From positions 7,683,448 to 7,747,447 of the forward strand of contig NC_072453.1 of assembly GCF_027596085.1 (NCBI RefSeq): a stretch of 64,000 nucleotides of DNA. Reading direction: 5' to 3'. The translations under genes and the position numbers were made by a program. Shown here one piece after another: positions 26,975 through 55,020 of this stretch. Source of the DNA: Anoplopoma fimbria. Its lineage: Eukaryota; Chordata; Actinopteri; Perciformes; Anoplopomatidae. Positions within the stretch are counted from its first letter, which is position 1, and every line of letters starts with the position of its first letter. The notes under the pieces are model-generated. The model did no database searches and was not told the origin of the DNA. It saw only the letters and a list, made by a program, of their open reading frames with translations.

Positions 26975-29900
26975 GCTCTGAGTCCGGAGGGGGGAGGGAG
27001 TCGTCTGTTAGATGGAGAGGGCAGTAGACAGTCTAATCAGCCCCTTCGTATTCCGGTCAACACATTCAGAATGATTCTCAAGAAACACTTCCCATCATCA
27101 CCCGCAGATCTGACTCAGACAAGGTGGACTAGAGATTGGGGGGACCAGTGTAGGTGGTCATATAACGGGATACGGTAAAGGATTGCCTCCCATCCACAGC
27201 GTCACATGCAACAAAATGTCTGCCCTCTTCCATCCTTCACTGCAACCAACGACAGGAGACATCAGAGCTTTGGCTTGCCGTTAAATCCCCTCAGAAACAT
27301 GGAGATGCTCTGGCATTTGTGGTTGAATTGAAATCACAGAGCAGAAATTTACCAAATTCCCTCGCAGAGAAGAAACCCTTTGAATCGCAGTATGTCCTCT
27401 TGTTTCTGACTCTTCTCCGACTTTCTCCTGCCCATACATCTTGTGATTGAGAGAGAGTACGGGTGGCAAAAGAGGATGAAAAGGAGGCTTATCAAGGACT
27501 AGCTACGGATGCTAAACTGGAAGGGATTATGGAAAGTCTCAAACAGAGGGCACAGTCATCACTGCAAGGAAAAATGTGTGCCAAAAAAAAATGTAGAGCA
27601 AAAGTTCCTTGCTTTGTAAAGACCCAACTGATCACAGAAATGATGCAGAGAAGAAGAGTGTTTTTTGTTCTTCTGCAACTTTACTGTACATCCGCTGACA
27701 CCACTGACCACTGTGAGCCGGGGAGAGGTACAAAAAAACCACACTGTAGCAAGACATTCATTTTACAGTGAAGCTAATTATGCTACATCTATAATCTTTT
27801 GATAATGTTTGTAAAAGACCGTTTTGAAACCGAACTTCATAATGTGACGCTCTAGAAGTGCTGTGCCGCAGTTGACAGATGATGGTAGCATTGTAAATGC
27901 ATATGGGAATCACTATTTGGTTAACAAATGAAATAGCTTCTGACAGTCAAAGTTGGTGGCTGTAGCCTCAGTCTGCATCCACAGGAAGCCTGTACTTTCA
28001 AACCAGACATATTGTGGTTTTTTCTCCCTTTAAAAATCCCTAAAACAGCAATTAACACCTTAAATATGGGCCCATTTTGTTTTTGCACACAGTGGGATGC
28101 TGTTTTTTGAATTTGTATAACACTAGTTCAAACATTAGTTAAAGGTGTAAGATATGAATAACACTAAACTGAGAACTACTTTTAAAATCTGATTTATTAT
28201 TATCATTGCTATTATAATTATATATTTACTGTGTATCCTTAAATAACCTCTAATCTTAATCTACCTGTGAGTCTCACTGTGATCTGAAACAACTGGGGTT
28301 CGTGAAGAATGAATAAAACCCTCCTTATTTATTATATCTTGGATTTTGAATCATGTACAGAAACAGAAATATTGTGCTCACACCTGCAGACAATTTTCTG
28401 TAATGATTAAACATGACAGTTTTCCTCTGTTAGCACTTAATATGTAAATTTAATTGTAATCAACGAATGATGTATTCTGCAGATATAAATCTCAATATTG
28501 TGATAATTCTCTTGTTGATATGAGTTAGCATTAAGTAGTTTTGGTCTAACAGGCACAGACACTGACAGTCTTTGTGTTTCCACCAGGCTTCTATAATCTC
28601 TGTGGTTATTGGCATGTCGTGGATTTTTATTAATGTTTGACGATTGACGATGACAATTACAAAGATAAACTGGCACTTGGAATATTATACTTCTGCAGCA
28701 CATTCATAATAAAGACACAATGCATGCAACGTGTTTCATTGTGTTTTGCAGAGATGAAGAGCAGCGGTGGAGATTAAAGAGATTTTGCTTTTGTGGGGGG
28801 AGAATGAGTAACAAAAGTGAGCAATATCCAGGGAGTTTAGCCACTGAGAGGAGATTGCAGTTTAGCAGATGAGCTGGGGAAGTATTAATGTAGTTGTCCG
28901 CATGGTATATTGTGTAAGCTGAAGGGATTGAAAGTGCATGCTGTCATCAGGCAGCAGGGAGAGCAAAATGCTGAAGGGTGAAGCCCTGAGCCAAGGAAAC
29001 ACTGAGAACTCAGATGACTTCAACAAAAAGCAAAAATAAGGACATACCTCATTATTTTCTTTGAGGTTTTTTTTAAACCCTTAAAGCTAGTATAATTGGC
29101 TGCTTACACTGACTACCTACTTTATGAGCATTCATAACAAGAGCAGTGAACGGGCAATATCTTTGGGAATATCATAAAGAACAAGTCGGCCTACTGTTTT
29201 CTATTAGTTATAGATTTTTAGAACCAAACTGAAAGCAGTTAACATTTAACAGAGCTGCATGTTCTGCAACACAATGGTAAATAAAATACCTTTTTTTTTT
29301 TTTTTTTTTAAAACAAGCATTGCAACGAGTATTAATGACAGGAAAAACTACAGTTTTCATAATAGATTAATCGTTTTAAAAAGTTATTTTTGATGAATCA
29401 AGATTAAGAGATTACAGCCATGATATCCACTGCACTGTATTTAGACACAGCAGTGCTTGGAGTTAAATGCTAACATCATGTTAGTTAAGAGTTAGCCTGC
29501 TAACATGTGCTAATTAGCACTAAACAGAAAGCTCCTAGAGGGCGCTATTAAAAAAGTTGGCACTGAAATTTTCATAATTGGGGTCAGAGGTCACCTCCAG
29601 GGTCATTTCAGGAGGTAAGAGAACTTTAATTGTTTGTACACTAATATCTAGCTATTCTGTGTTTCTCTTTTGGGCTTTTACACAATGGGTTTATAATAAA
29701 ACGATCACTACCATTAAAAAGTATGATGGCAGAGCTATAATTAGGTTAGATTGTTTTTTTCTGAGCTAGGCTACAACATGTGGTTGTCAGCTTAGTTGCC
29801 AACATGAAATCCCAGTTGGGGATGCTCTGTCACATTCTCCACGGGGTTTGTTGTCACACGTGATTGAAAGTGAGTGACTGACATAAGGGTGAGTTGAGTG

Positions 29901-32330
29901 TAATTGTTCTTTAATGCAAAATGATCTATGTCATGATTTATGTTCTCTCGATGCAGGACATGTTAGGATGGTGCATTTCAGATTGCTTTTTTGTTTTCCC
30001 AATTAAATTAAGTAAATTCCATAGTAAATTTACCACAAGATGTTTGGGAGAAGTTGTGATGGACCACATGATTAATTGATGAATCTTACTAATCCAAGTA
30101 AAGTTGGACTATGTTTAAATATGTTGTATGGAAATGATTATACAAGTCATGGGCTTGATAAAGAGACGTATAGCTCCCAGTGAAGAGAGTGCTCTGTTGT
30201 AATAACGAACATAAAACATACTGAACATGTAAAATATACATGACTATATTCAGTATATAATTGACTTCATGTCACATTTTTCCTTAAAGCAACATTTTCT
30301 CTGAAGAGATAAAAAATCTACTACATTTGCAGAAACATGACAGCGCTCACAAAGTCCGACAACAGCACATTTCCCCCACACCAATGTTAACATTTTGGCA
30401 GCCAAAGGTATTTTTCTTTGTACTCAGCTAATTTAACAGTAGGTATACAGTGCTGTGCGGCTCAGGAGAGCATCAGAAATACCAGACACAGTCACATCCA
30501 GATGCAGTAAGTGGGTCAGGGATTATCCAGCTGGGTCACATAAACACGGAGGCCGTGAGTCAGCTTGGCAGCGTTTGGATGCATCATGATCATCCTGTCA
30601 GTCTGATAATGAGATGCACTGACCTGTGGCGATGCTGTTCCATTAGTGCCTGCTTGATTTTGCAAACTGAACTGGGGCTGAAAAAAATCATAACGAATGT
30701 GAATTATTGCTGTGATGGATTGTTGTGGATTATTCAGAGATAGTGACGGGAAACATACTTGTGAAAGTCTGTTTAAAGGCTCACTTTGAAAGGGATCCAG
30801 TGACAGCTGTCTGTTACTGTCAACACAGTTAATTATCAGCCTCATTTTCTTTTTCTGTCAGAATGACTTTTTAGTTTGTTGTGAAAAAACTGTCATAAAT
30901 GTGTGGCTGTTGTTATCAATGAGTTTACAGGGCTTACTTATAATCCTGGAATGGAATGAAGCCATAATCAATATTATTTGTTATATATCTGTGCCTTTAC
31001 TGCTAAGACAAGTGAAAATGTCTTGGAAAAAAAGTCAGCTGTGGACTGAAAAGGTCTTTACCAGAGCAGCCATTGTGTCTTGTCACAGTAGGAAATCCCA
31101 GGTGTTACTAACATTAACAAGGCTAAGTTCCATTCATAAAACATATTTTGAATGCCTTGTTTGAACACCTGGTATGAATGCAGTGTTTCCAAATGAAATT
31201 GTCTCCTAAATTACTTAAAAAAGAAGGAATGAACAACAAAAATGCAGTTTTTCCAACTTCAGAACAAGGTAATTGTCCAATCTGCACAGATAATGCAACA
31301 AGAAATTCCACATTAATAAGCATGTGAAGAAGGGGGTTGTCCAGATAGGATCTAGGTAATTCATGTAAATCTACTCATGAACTGTCTTATCAGTGAGTAT
31401 ATCTACAAGAAACTTAATTTAAATGCAATGTGAGCTTCAGGCTCATATTTGGCCCATTTTTACTGTACATCTCTGCTGCCTGCACTTCCTCTGGTGGCTT
31501 CAACTTTTCATCACATTCCTGGCTAGGTGGCAGTAATGTGCTCATTATTGTCTCTTTAGTGTAATTAAAACCACTTATCATCACAGAGTGGATTCAGAGG
31601 ATTCAATCTGTGGTGAAATATCACTATAATATTTATATCAAGGCTCTCAGTCTCCATGTGCTGTCTTCATTCCACTTTTATCTTCAGCATCAGCCTTTTA
31701 GTACACTGGATTCTTTATTGTGCCCACAGTTTTATTGTTATGAAATGACCATGCAAGGATGTCTTCAGCTGGAGCGAATATTTGTAATTACTCAATAACA
31801 TTGGCTGAAATATATCTAATACATCTTTTAGTCTCACAAAATATAGAATACTGTGAATGTTTATTCAAATCAAATCCATTTCAGAGCATCAGACAGACAG
31901 ATGTTTGGTGAGGAAGTACACTATTATGTGACATAATGTGTTGCTAGAAGCTCTCGCTGTTATCCATTATGTGTTTTTCCAATCAGCAGTAATGCTGGTG
32001 CTCGTCCCCTCAGAGAGGACACGGCTTTGTTTTAAATAAATGTCTGTGGCTTCACAGAAATCTGCTAAACCACTGGATTTTAGATTATCCTCTCTGAGTA
32101 AAAATAACTGTTATTTAACCGTTATATTAGTCCGTCTGCATCACTAAAAAGTTAGTTTTTCTTTTTATTGCAACTGCAAATTCTGTTGATCTCCGAAATT
32201 AAATTAATCACCCTTATAACTAGGTGGCCATATCTCCTAATGTTTTAGATGCACTTCAAAAAGGTTGAAAATCAAATGTTTACTGTACTCAAGTTTTTAA
32301 CAGTAATCTCAGTTTAGATCATTGGGCAAA
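26975..32330. other. Gene-free intergenic DNA between prrt2 and doc2a
   Basis: No open frame here shows a domain, coding-like codon use or splice phasing. Features seen are poly-T near 29290-29310 and fragments of an abundant teleost repeat near 29480-29540. The short frames (for example 27463-27771) are AT-rich and unconvincing. Conserved regulatory elements could be present but cannot be seen from one sequence. Confidence 0.5.
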
Positions 32331-32337
32331 ATTTGCA

Positions 32338-32650
32338 GCCCAGTCCTTCCTGCAGCTTTCTTAAATATATTAGATTAGATCTATTTTATCTGCAGAGACT
32401 TGTTCTTTGTTTTATTACAAATGGACCTGGACTATTGCAATGTTCTTTATCTGTGTTGACTTAAACTCTTTCAAAAGTGCTTCATAAAACCATAGACCTC
32501 TCACAAGTTTCAGCAAAAGACTATGTGTGGAGCTCCAGTTTTAGCATTTATACATTTGTTACCTGTAGATTTTAAGATTTAAATGATCACTTTTAAGCCT
32601 TTCATAGGTTTGGCTCCTGAATATCTCCGTAGGCTTGTTCATGGTAAAAT
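32338..32650 (+). mobile_element. Fragment of a non-LTR retrotransposon (reverse-transcriptase C-terminus), degenerate
   Basis: With frameshifts and stops ignored, the plus strand gives local similarity to the end of LINE reverse transcriptases. There is MDLDYCNVL (usual form LDYCN), then a PVLAFIHLLPVDFKI-like stretch (usual PVL..LHWLPV..RI), then FKPFIGLAPEYL (usual ..NGLAP.YL). Several stops interrupt it. It is an old, inactive piece with the opposite orientation to the LINE relic at 33560-34760. Confidence 0.5.
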
Positions 32651-33250
32651 ATTTACAACCTTGACTCTAACGACGTGTTTGATCAGAGGGACAGTTTTAT
32701 TTTTATTTTCATTTAATTTTCAGATTTTATATTTTTGGAAAGCACTTCTATAAAAGGTTATTAGTTAGATTCGTATTTGTATAAGTGCTGTCATCTACAT
32801 TAAGACGGTGTGACAGGATCTGCAGAGGACGGACATCTCTGGTGTTTGTGAGTCAGGGCGAGGAACAAACCGTGACTAAGATGAACAGGAGTAGCCATCT
32901 CTGATTTCACAAAGAGATTCTTTCCCGCTCACGATACACAAGAAAATGCACAATAATCAGAAACTGCACCACTTATGTGTTTTCCTTCTTCTATTTAAAG
33001 TCTAGATCGAGTCTCTTTTTCAATTTCCATGAGTCTGCTTCTCACTCAGTCACTCACAGCATGACACTCTTTCAATATACTTTTGTACTGTGTTTACCAA
33101 AAACATCCCAATGTCCTGACCTCTGACCTCCCTGTCAAATGGAACAAGTAAAAAGTTCAATAAATGATGCAGAGATCAACAGAATGTTACAGGATGGTGA
33201 TAAAAAGGTGTAAACCTAAGAAGTGTTTCTTCAAATAATTAAATATATCA

Positions 33251-33251
33251 G

Positions 33252-33282
<31 letters not shown>

Positions 33283-33283
33283 C
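33251..33283. repeat. (GATA)n microsatellite
   Basis: Eight tandem GATA/TAGA units lie in intergenic DNA. Confidence 0.9.
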
Positions 33284-33559
33284 AATAGAGTTCCTTTGAT
33301 ATGAAATAAAGGAAAATTCCATGTTTGTCAACAAGACCTCTGCTGTCCAGGCAGGACTGATTGCCGATGGGTTCCGAGATTGGCATTTGACTAGTAGTAT
33401 AGTATAGTTATTTGTATTTTCTTGTATATTTTGTTGTATATTTTGGACATAATCCAGTTTTTGAAAATGCAATATTTAAAACTGGAGGAATTCAAACTCA
33501 ATGATTCAGGTTTTCAAAGTAAAATATTTGATGCTGTTAATTCATGGCATTTACATTTC

Positions 33560-34760
33560 TATCTATTTCAAAGGATCCCCATTAGCTGATGTCCTTAAGC
33601 AGCTCCGTTCTGAGCAATTTGTAGTTTACTCAGAACACTTCTTGATGCAGACCATTCAGGTGATGAAAAGCCGAGGTGGCTTAAACTGAAATATTTTACT
33701 ACTCTAGCTAAGGAAGACATGTTATTGCCATGGAGATGCCATTGCCTATTTTCCTAAAGATCATGTCTATGTGCTTAACCAATGATGGTCAGCTATTTAA
33801 AATGAATCCCAGTAATTTAACCTTATCCACCTGTTTTATATAGGTTCACCTTTCAAGTACAGATGCAGTGTATGCACAGATGATCAGAATAATTCATTTT
33901 TAGATGTTGAGGACCAATTTATCTAGTTTTATCCCATCAAAGAACGAGTTTAACTCTGAGGAGTTTTTTTTTGCTGCACAATACAGTTTGGAATCATCAG
34001 CATACATTTGTATACTGCTTCATGCAAAACAGATGAGTAAAGATGTAATACAGAAGTGGACTGGGGCAGTTTCCCTGAGGCATGCCACAGTCAACCCCTT
34101 TACAGTTAGACTGTAGAATGCCATTGTGATACACCCTTTGTGTTCTGATGAAAGATAACTCTTAATACATGAGATGGCGCTTGATCTAAATCTATAGGCT
34201 TTTAGTTTACCAATTAAGAGATCATGATCTCTATCATCAAATCTAGTAACACTGCATCTGTCATCCTGGAGTTATCCATCTCCTTTAACCAGTAGTCTGT
34301 CATGTGTGTTTGGGACAAGTGGGGTAGTTGTGTCTTTAAGCATGTTGAGATCTAGTATTTAAACCGTTACAGTCAGAGTAATCTCGTATTTGTTAATGGA
34401 CTATTCTCTCCATCAGTTTGCTGAGTACTTTGAGGATATTGATAGGCCTTCTGTTCTGCCCAGTAAATGTCAACCCACCATCTATAAGAAAATAAATAAT
34501 TTTGCCCTCTTATTAAATACTAGGGTATATACCTTCCGTTAGACATTTATTCAATATATGACATATGGGAGCAGACATGTAGTCAACTGCCAGAAAAAAA
34601 TACCGTACTGTCCAGTGTGTCAGTGTGTCCACATTGTTACATTGAAGTGTACAACTTTTACTAAGCATTATAATGTTTAAGAGTATAGGAATCAATGCTG
34701 CCCCTGTTATGCCTTAGTGCATTGACCCTGTTTACCAAAAAGACATTTACATATTTATCT
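33560..34760 (-). mobile_element. Degenerate LINE (non-LTR retrotransposon) ORF2 relic
   Basis: Read on the minus strand, the pieces follow the order of a LINE reverse transcriptase. VDYMSAPICHILNKCLTEG lies in 34513-34695, where related elements have a ..P..HIIN.SL..G.FP segment. Then come RPINILKVLSKLMERIV at about 34401-34455 and a GMPQGNC..PLLYYIFTH segment. A YADD-like box follows (TATGCTGATGATTCC, minus strand near 33990-34008). The relic ends in a KLQIAQN-like C-terminus near 33600. Stops and frameshifts are frequent throughout, so it is dead. The motif set fits the L2/Rex/Jockey-type group, but the family is not fixed. Confidence 0.65.
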
Positions 34761-36411
34761 GAGTAAATGGTTGAAAATATTATAATTGTTATGGCTTTTA
34801 TTGTCATCCATATGAGTTTAAACCTGAACAGTTTATATTAATCTAACCCATCATAAACATCACAGCGTTATTAATTTGGTATTTCTTATATCTAGTGTTA
34901 AACCATCGCTGATGCTTTTGTTGATTTTCTTTATTTCTGTGGTGTGTGTCTCTGCCCGATCACTTCTGCACACATTACTGTCAGAGAAGAGGCTGCAGCT
35001 GCAGATCTCATACTGTAGGTGGCAGTATTGGCTTTTTTGGATTGCCACTGAGCAGCACGTAAAACATTCAGAGATTCAAAGAAGCCACTGTGAAGCAAAT
35101 ATATTAGAAATTGAAGGAGTCACACAATAAATCAATATGAATGTTTATGAAAAAAACAAAACAACCATTCTCACTTTAAGTTCCAAAAGACAAACACCCA
35201 AAGCAAGTGAAACACAACATATATTTACATATGAACACCACTGGTTATTTGAGCATGCCTCTTTAACCACATGAGACCGAGATAAAACCTGCAGCATAAT
35301 CAATGCGATCAACAGTAAAGCAGCAGCTGTGGAGAGTTATCAGACAACACTGTGCTCTACACACCATTCACATTTGTAATTTAGATATCAAACAAAGGCT
35401 GATGATTTTATTCACGGTGTGTCAGAGTACGACCATGCACAGCTCTCCATAAACCAATCTGCTCTGAAACTTTCCTGTTAATTACATCGCTCTTCTCCTC
35501 CCACATACAAATCAGAGATTGTGAAGCAAAATTAGGTCAACATCAGCGTGTCACCAACAAGAAACGGACACTGTGATATTAGAGTTGACGCATTAAACAA
35601 CTGAACAACATTTAAAAAAAGCTGTTACCCTTGAATTAAATAAAACGTCTTCTTAGTTAATCAGAGCAACACACCTCAGGAGAATTGAGAACAACACAAT
35701 GATGAACATCCTGCAGCAGAGCCTGGCACATATTTGTTCCATCAACACCAAACATGCAAATAACTGACACGAGCCATCGACATAGAAGAACCAGTTGTCT
35801 CTCCTGTTTTCTGCAGGCAATCCCATGGCAATACAAAATGTACGATAGAATTAAGACCAGGTCTTCGGAAGCATTAGGCAAAACATTATTGCAAGGGAGA
35901 GGTATGTGTGCTGTGAGATGGATGGTCCTAATGGTGGCGTTTTGATGTCAGCAGTTATTAATAATAATAATAATAAATGACAGGCCGTAAAAACAGCAAA
36001 TAGACCTGGCATGTGAGTTGAACTGCAGAATTCAGATTTGTCCCTCATTTAATTTTCTTGCACGATTTAAATTTGTCTTGTAGATTGAGATCTGACCAGA
36101 TTGGATGAGCACCGAGGGGCATTTAGATTGACATTGAATGCACAAAAGGGGCCGATTCCTATGAATATGATTATGAAAATTCTCATGCTTTGCGTTGTGG
36201 ACGGTTTCCCTAGATTTGCATCAGGTCTATTTAGATCTGAATATTGATCTCTGAGTTTGACCCCCTGTGGAATGAATTATGATCTCACTTATGACACAAA
36301 GTAAGGAGGATATGAATCCCTCATAGTCATGCAGAAAATCTTCAGAGCATGCGATGAGATGTCTCTTGCCAGGCAGTCTCTCCGGTGTGAGTGCAGTGGA
36401 AGAGGATCAGT
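34761..36411 (-). other. doc2a: doc2a 3' UTR and flank
   Basis: This is the sequence beyond the doc2a stop codon (36412-36414). A minus-strand AATAAA (plus TTTATT at 35407-35412) would give a UTR of about 1 kb; others lie near 34796 and 34930. The rest is AT-rich with no coding signal. A short (AAT)n occurs near 35958-35976. Confidence 0.4.
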
Positions 36412-51468
<15,057 letters not shown>

Positions 51469-53556
51469 TCAGGAAAAGGAGACAGATACTTTGAGGAAGA
51501 GTTGAATCACACTTTTCAACAATACAATAACTGTAATTTTCGAATGCATCTAGCCAAAGCAAGGGCCTAGACATTGATACACAAATATGAGCCGTTGTTC
51601 TCAATTTGACCTCTGCTTTTCCAAGCAAAACAAAAGGAGCTTAGTAAGATGGTTGGTGATAAAAAGCATCCGTTGTCTGGCCATCACAGACAGATATCAT
51701 CACATCTAATAGGAGTTTTCGTTCGTTCTCATGATAGGAAGCATTTATCTCAAATGGTTCTTGCACTGAAACCCCCTTCGACATAATTAGAACTCTTAAA
51801 CAGAAAGACATTACTCATAAAATGACAAAATACTGCAGAGGATGTGCACACATTTGCATTTCAATTGAATACATCGGAATAATCTCAAGCCTATCAGCTA
51901 GGATAATGGATAACGGACAATAAGGGTCTCCCCTGAATCCTAATCATCCCCAATGAAATGACAGTGGCTGTGTGTGCGTTAGCCGCTGATGCACACATGT
52001 TATCTTAAGTGCTTAACAGTCCTCCTCAGACAGGCAGGTAATTACAGGATGAAGTCTTTACAGGCTGGAAGGCTCTTCAGTATACTCGGAAGGAGGGAAG
52101 AGTCTTGGTGATTATATAAAGTTGTGGCAGCAAGGAGTGGAGTTGACCACGAGGCTGATGTGTCTGCTCTCTCCCCGAAATAAAAAGAGGGGGTGGATTG
52201 CAAATATCTCACAGCTTTAGTTTTATAAAGACAGCAGACCTTGAGGGGGCGTTATGTCCTCAATACCGAACAACCCCCCCCACCCTTCTGCTCTCTCTGC
52301 ATTAATCGATTTAAACTGCGAAGTGAGTATTTACACTGTGTGTATTTGCACTTCCTCAGAGTTGTCTGTAGCGGCACCTACGCACTACGTGACTTTCAAA
52401 GTCATCACATTGCTGTACTGATCGCATTACACCACAGCCTGTCTTCTAACAGGGTATCTTGACTTGTTGTGGTTTGCACATTACACAAGTGATCTACGAC
52501 AGCCGGGGTCCCACATTACAAGACCTTTCACTGTGAGAAATCCTTGACAAGTCTGCCTGGTCTCCAAGTTATGTTTAGTCAACAAAATATGAGGAGTAAG
52601 AACATGGATGTGACAGACGTTCTTTCTTTTTTTTTCTTTTTCTTCAAAAATTTAAGTCAGCATCAATCTAGTGATCATAATTGTTTGTGCGCTGATTGAA
52701 AGCGAAAAACCAAGGAAGGAAAATAATAAGCAGTCTGTTCTGCAAAGAGAGGAATTCAAGTAATCATTTTTCAATTAACTCAGGTAGCGTCCTGTTTGTG
52801 TTTTGGCTCGACATGGACATGTTTGTGCTCTGTTTTTGTTTCAAATACTTAAAAAGCTTGTGTGCATGCAAATTTATTTAGACATGAACTATGTTCTCAT
52901 AGCCATGCTTGCTGATGTTCTGTTGGAGGCGTGTTACGCTCTCGTTGGCTTAAGGTCATTGCTGCTCTCATTGCCAATCACATTTTGCTTCATACTACAT
53001 GATTTGGACTTGCACACCAATCCAGATATTTAATGTGCTAGATATCTCTTTAGCATCGCGCATCTTCCAGATTGTGGCTTTTAAAATTCACACAAAGCTC
53101 ACAGGAGCAAGCAGAGATTTACCTCTGATCCGGGGCATTTGTTGGCAATCTCCAAAATCACTTTGAGAGTGCAAAATCAGGGCGAGAACCGGTTGGTGTA
53201 ACTCGCTATGATTAGATTTTCTGGGAAGTTTTGAAACATCAAAACGAGGAGAATCTCAGGACTCAGATAGGGACTTATAAAGAAATAATTAGGAAGTAAG
53301 GGGTCATATTGACTTAATTCTGGTGACTTAAATGAATCCCCACAAACAGAAGTGCGTAGAAAAACAGGAATAAGTATTTTTTGACTCTTCTTATGCAGTC
53401 ATTAGAGCAGTAGATGTTTGTCAAACCTGCATCAATATTAATAGTTCAACGTACTTATTCCCTCTCTTGCAGTGAGTTAGATAACAAGATTGTTACAAGT
53501 CTCGTGTCTGTACAGAGAGATAGGTAATGAATCCCCATTTTAATTAGTGTGATTTA

Positions 53557-53730
53557 GAAATGTTGGTAGGTGGATTTTATTACATTTGGAAAGCCCCAAG
53601 CTAGCAGTTTCCCTGTATTTCCAGTTTTCATGCTCAGCTAAGCAAACCCTCTGCTGGCTGTAGCTTCACATGTCTCGTACAGACATGAGAGTGGTGTTAA
53701 GCTTCTAGAAATGTCAAACTACTTCATTTT
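53557..53730. repeat. Copy 2 of the interspersed repeat family
   Basis: It has GGTGGATTTTATTACATTTG, AAGCTAGCAGTTTCCCTG, GCTGGCTGTAGCTTCACATG and CAGACATGAGAGTGGTGTTA. These are in the same order as in the copy at 39100-39425. Confidence 0.6.
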
Positions 53731-54576
53731 TAATGCAGGTTTTACTTCATCTGCTTCTCATCTGCATAAGGGTGGACAAAACCATAAATATTCCTCATTG
53801 TCCACTTACTTCTGTTTGTGGGGTCAAAACAAGTAAACAGATTAAATTTAGACCCTTCAGTCGTGAAGATAAAGTCAATATGACCAATAGTGCCCTGGCG
53901 GAAAAGTGGCTCTGAGGTTGTTGCCTCTGACTGTTGACCTTCAGCAGAATTGCAGGCAGAGAGGGTCGTTTGTCAACTATGTTCCGGTCTCTCTGCTGTG
54001 AGAAACAGAGTGAGTAATCAACACCAAAGCTCATCCAGCTTTCCGTTGGCTGGAGATGAAACAAACTTCTGGAACACGCTGCAGTGTGCCAGCATGCAAT
54101 CTTCCGATTTTGACAGACCACTGGTTCTGGAGTGCCACATGATGGACTTCTTTCCTTTTGAAAACCAACAGCAGCCATTTTGGTGCCACCAAGGACCAAA
54201 ATGGGAAAATTGATGACTTCTGAAGGATGAACAACCGGTCAGAGTTCATACCTGCTCAATTAAGCGGCGCAGAGATAACGTCGGACTCCTGTTCTTCAGG
54301 ACAAAAGACTGTGATTCTCGTTACAACCATTCTCGTTTATCAGATAAACCAGATGTAATAAAACATTTCAGTGTGGCACAGCAATAAAACAACAGGGAAA
54401 TAATCCTAAATAAGCAGAAGATTGCACAGCATTAAGAAGAGGGAGAAGGTGAGAACAAGTTAATGAAACTGCCTATGATGATAAGGATTATTTCCAGAAT
54501 TGATTAGAAGATTAAATCATTTGGATCAGTAGATAATAATGATTGTTCTTATGAATAATATACTGTATAATCCCTC

Positions 54577-54580
<4 letters not shown>

Positions 54581-54615
<35 letters not shown>

Positions 54616-54618
54616 TCA

Positions 54619-54653
<35 letters not shown>
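54581..54653. repeat. (CA)n microsatellite, interrupted
   Basis: Two CA arrays are separated by a short TTCACAAA interruption, upstream of the longer array at 54724. Confidence 0.93.
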
Positions 54654-54658
<5 letters not shown>

Positions 54659-54720
54659 TTCACAAAGGCATGCCATCAAACATCCCTGAATACACTTGTG
54701 TCAGATCATTAATTCATCTC

Positions 54721-54832
<112 letters not shown>

Positions 54833-54950
54833 ATCTCTCTCTCTCTATGCAGCTGTTTTGCAGGCTTGTGAGCGAGTGTCTGTTGATATAATGTGCGCAG
54901 TCAGTCGCCTCCCAGTGCTGGCAGATGTGGCTGTAAGCTGCAGCTGCCAG

Positions 54951-55020
54951 AGCACCACCACCAGCAGCAGCATCAGCACCACCACCAGCAGCAGCATTAT
55001 CACCAGCAGCATCACCCGCA
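54951..55020. repeat. Imperfect CAG/CAC trinucleotide tract
   Basis: Mixed CAC, CAG and CAT triplets run in phase for about 70 bp. They produce Gln/His, Ser/Thr or Ala/Gly open frames depending on the frame. No splice context or flanking coding similarity supports translation. Confidence 0.75.

Noticed and set aside
27463..27771. 102-codon plus-strand open frame between prrt2 and doc2a
   Set aside because: It begins with a GTG rather than an ATG, and shows no domain, no Kozak or promoter context and no coding-like codon use.
33251..33283. Tandem GATA repeats considered as a CRISPR-like array
   Set aside because: The units are 4 bp with no spacers. This is an ordinary eukaryotic microsatellite.
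53795..54199. 134-codon minus-strand open frame
   Set aside because: No recognisable domain, AT-rich and mixed codon use, and it overlaps a repeat-rich part of the presumed doc2a intron. It could be exonised repeat but is not supportable as a gene.
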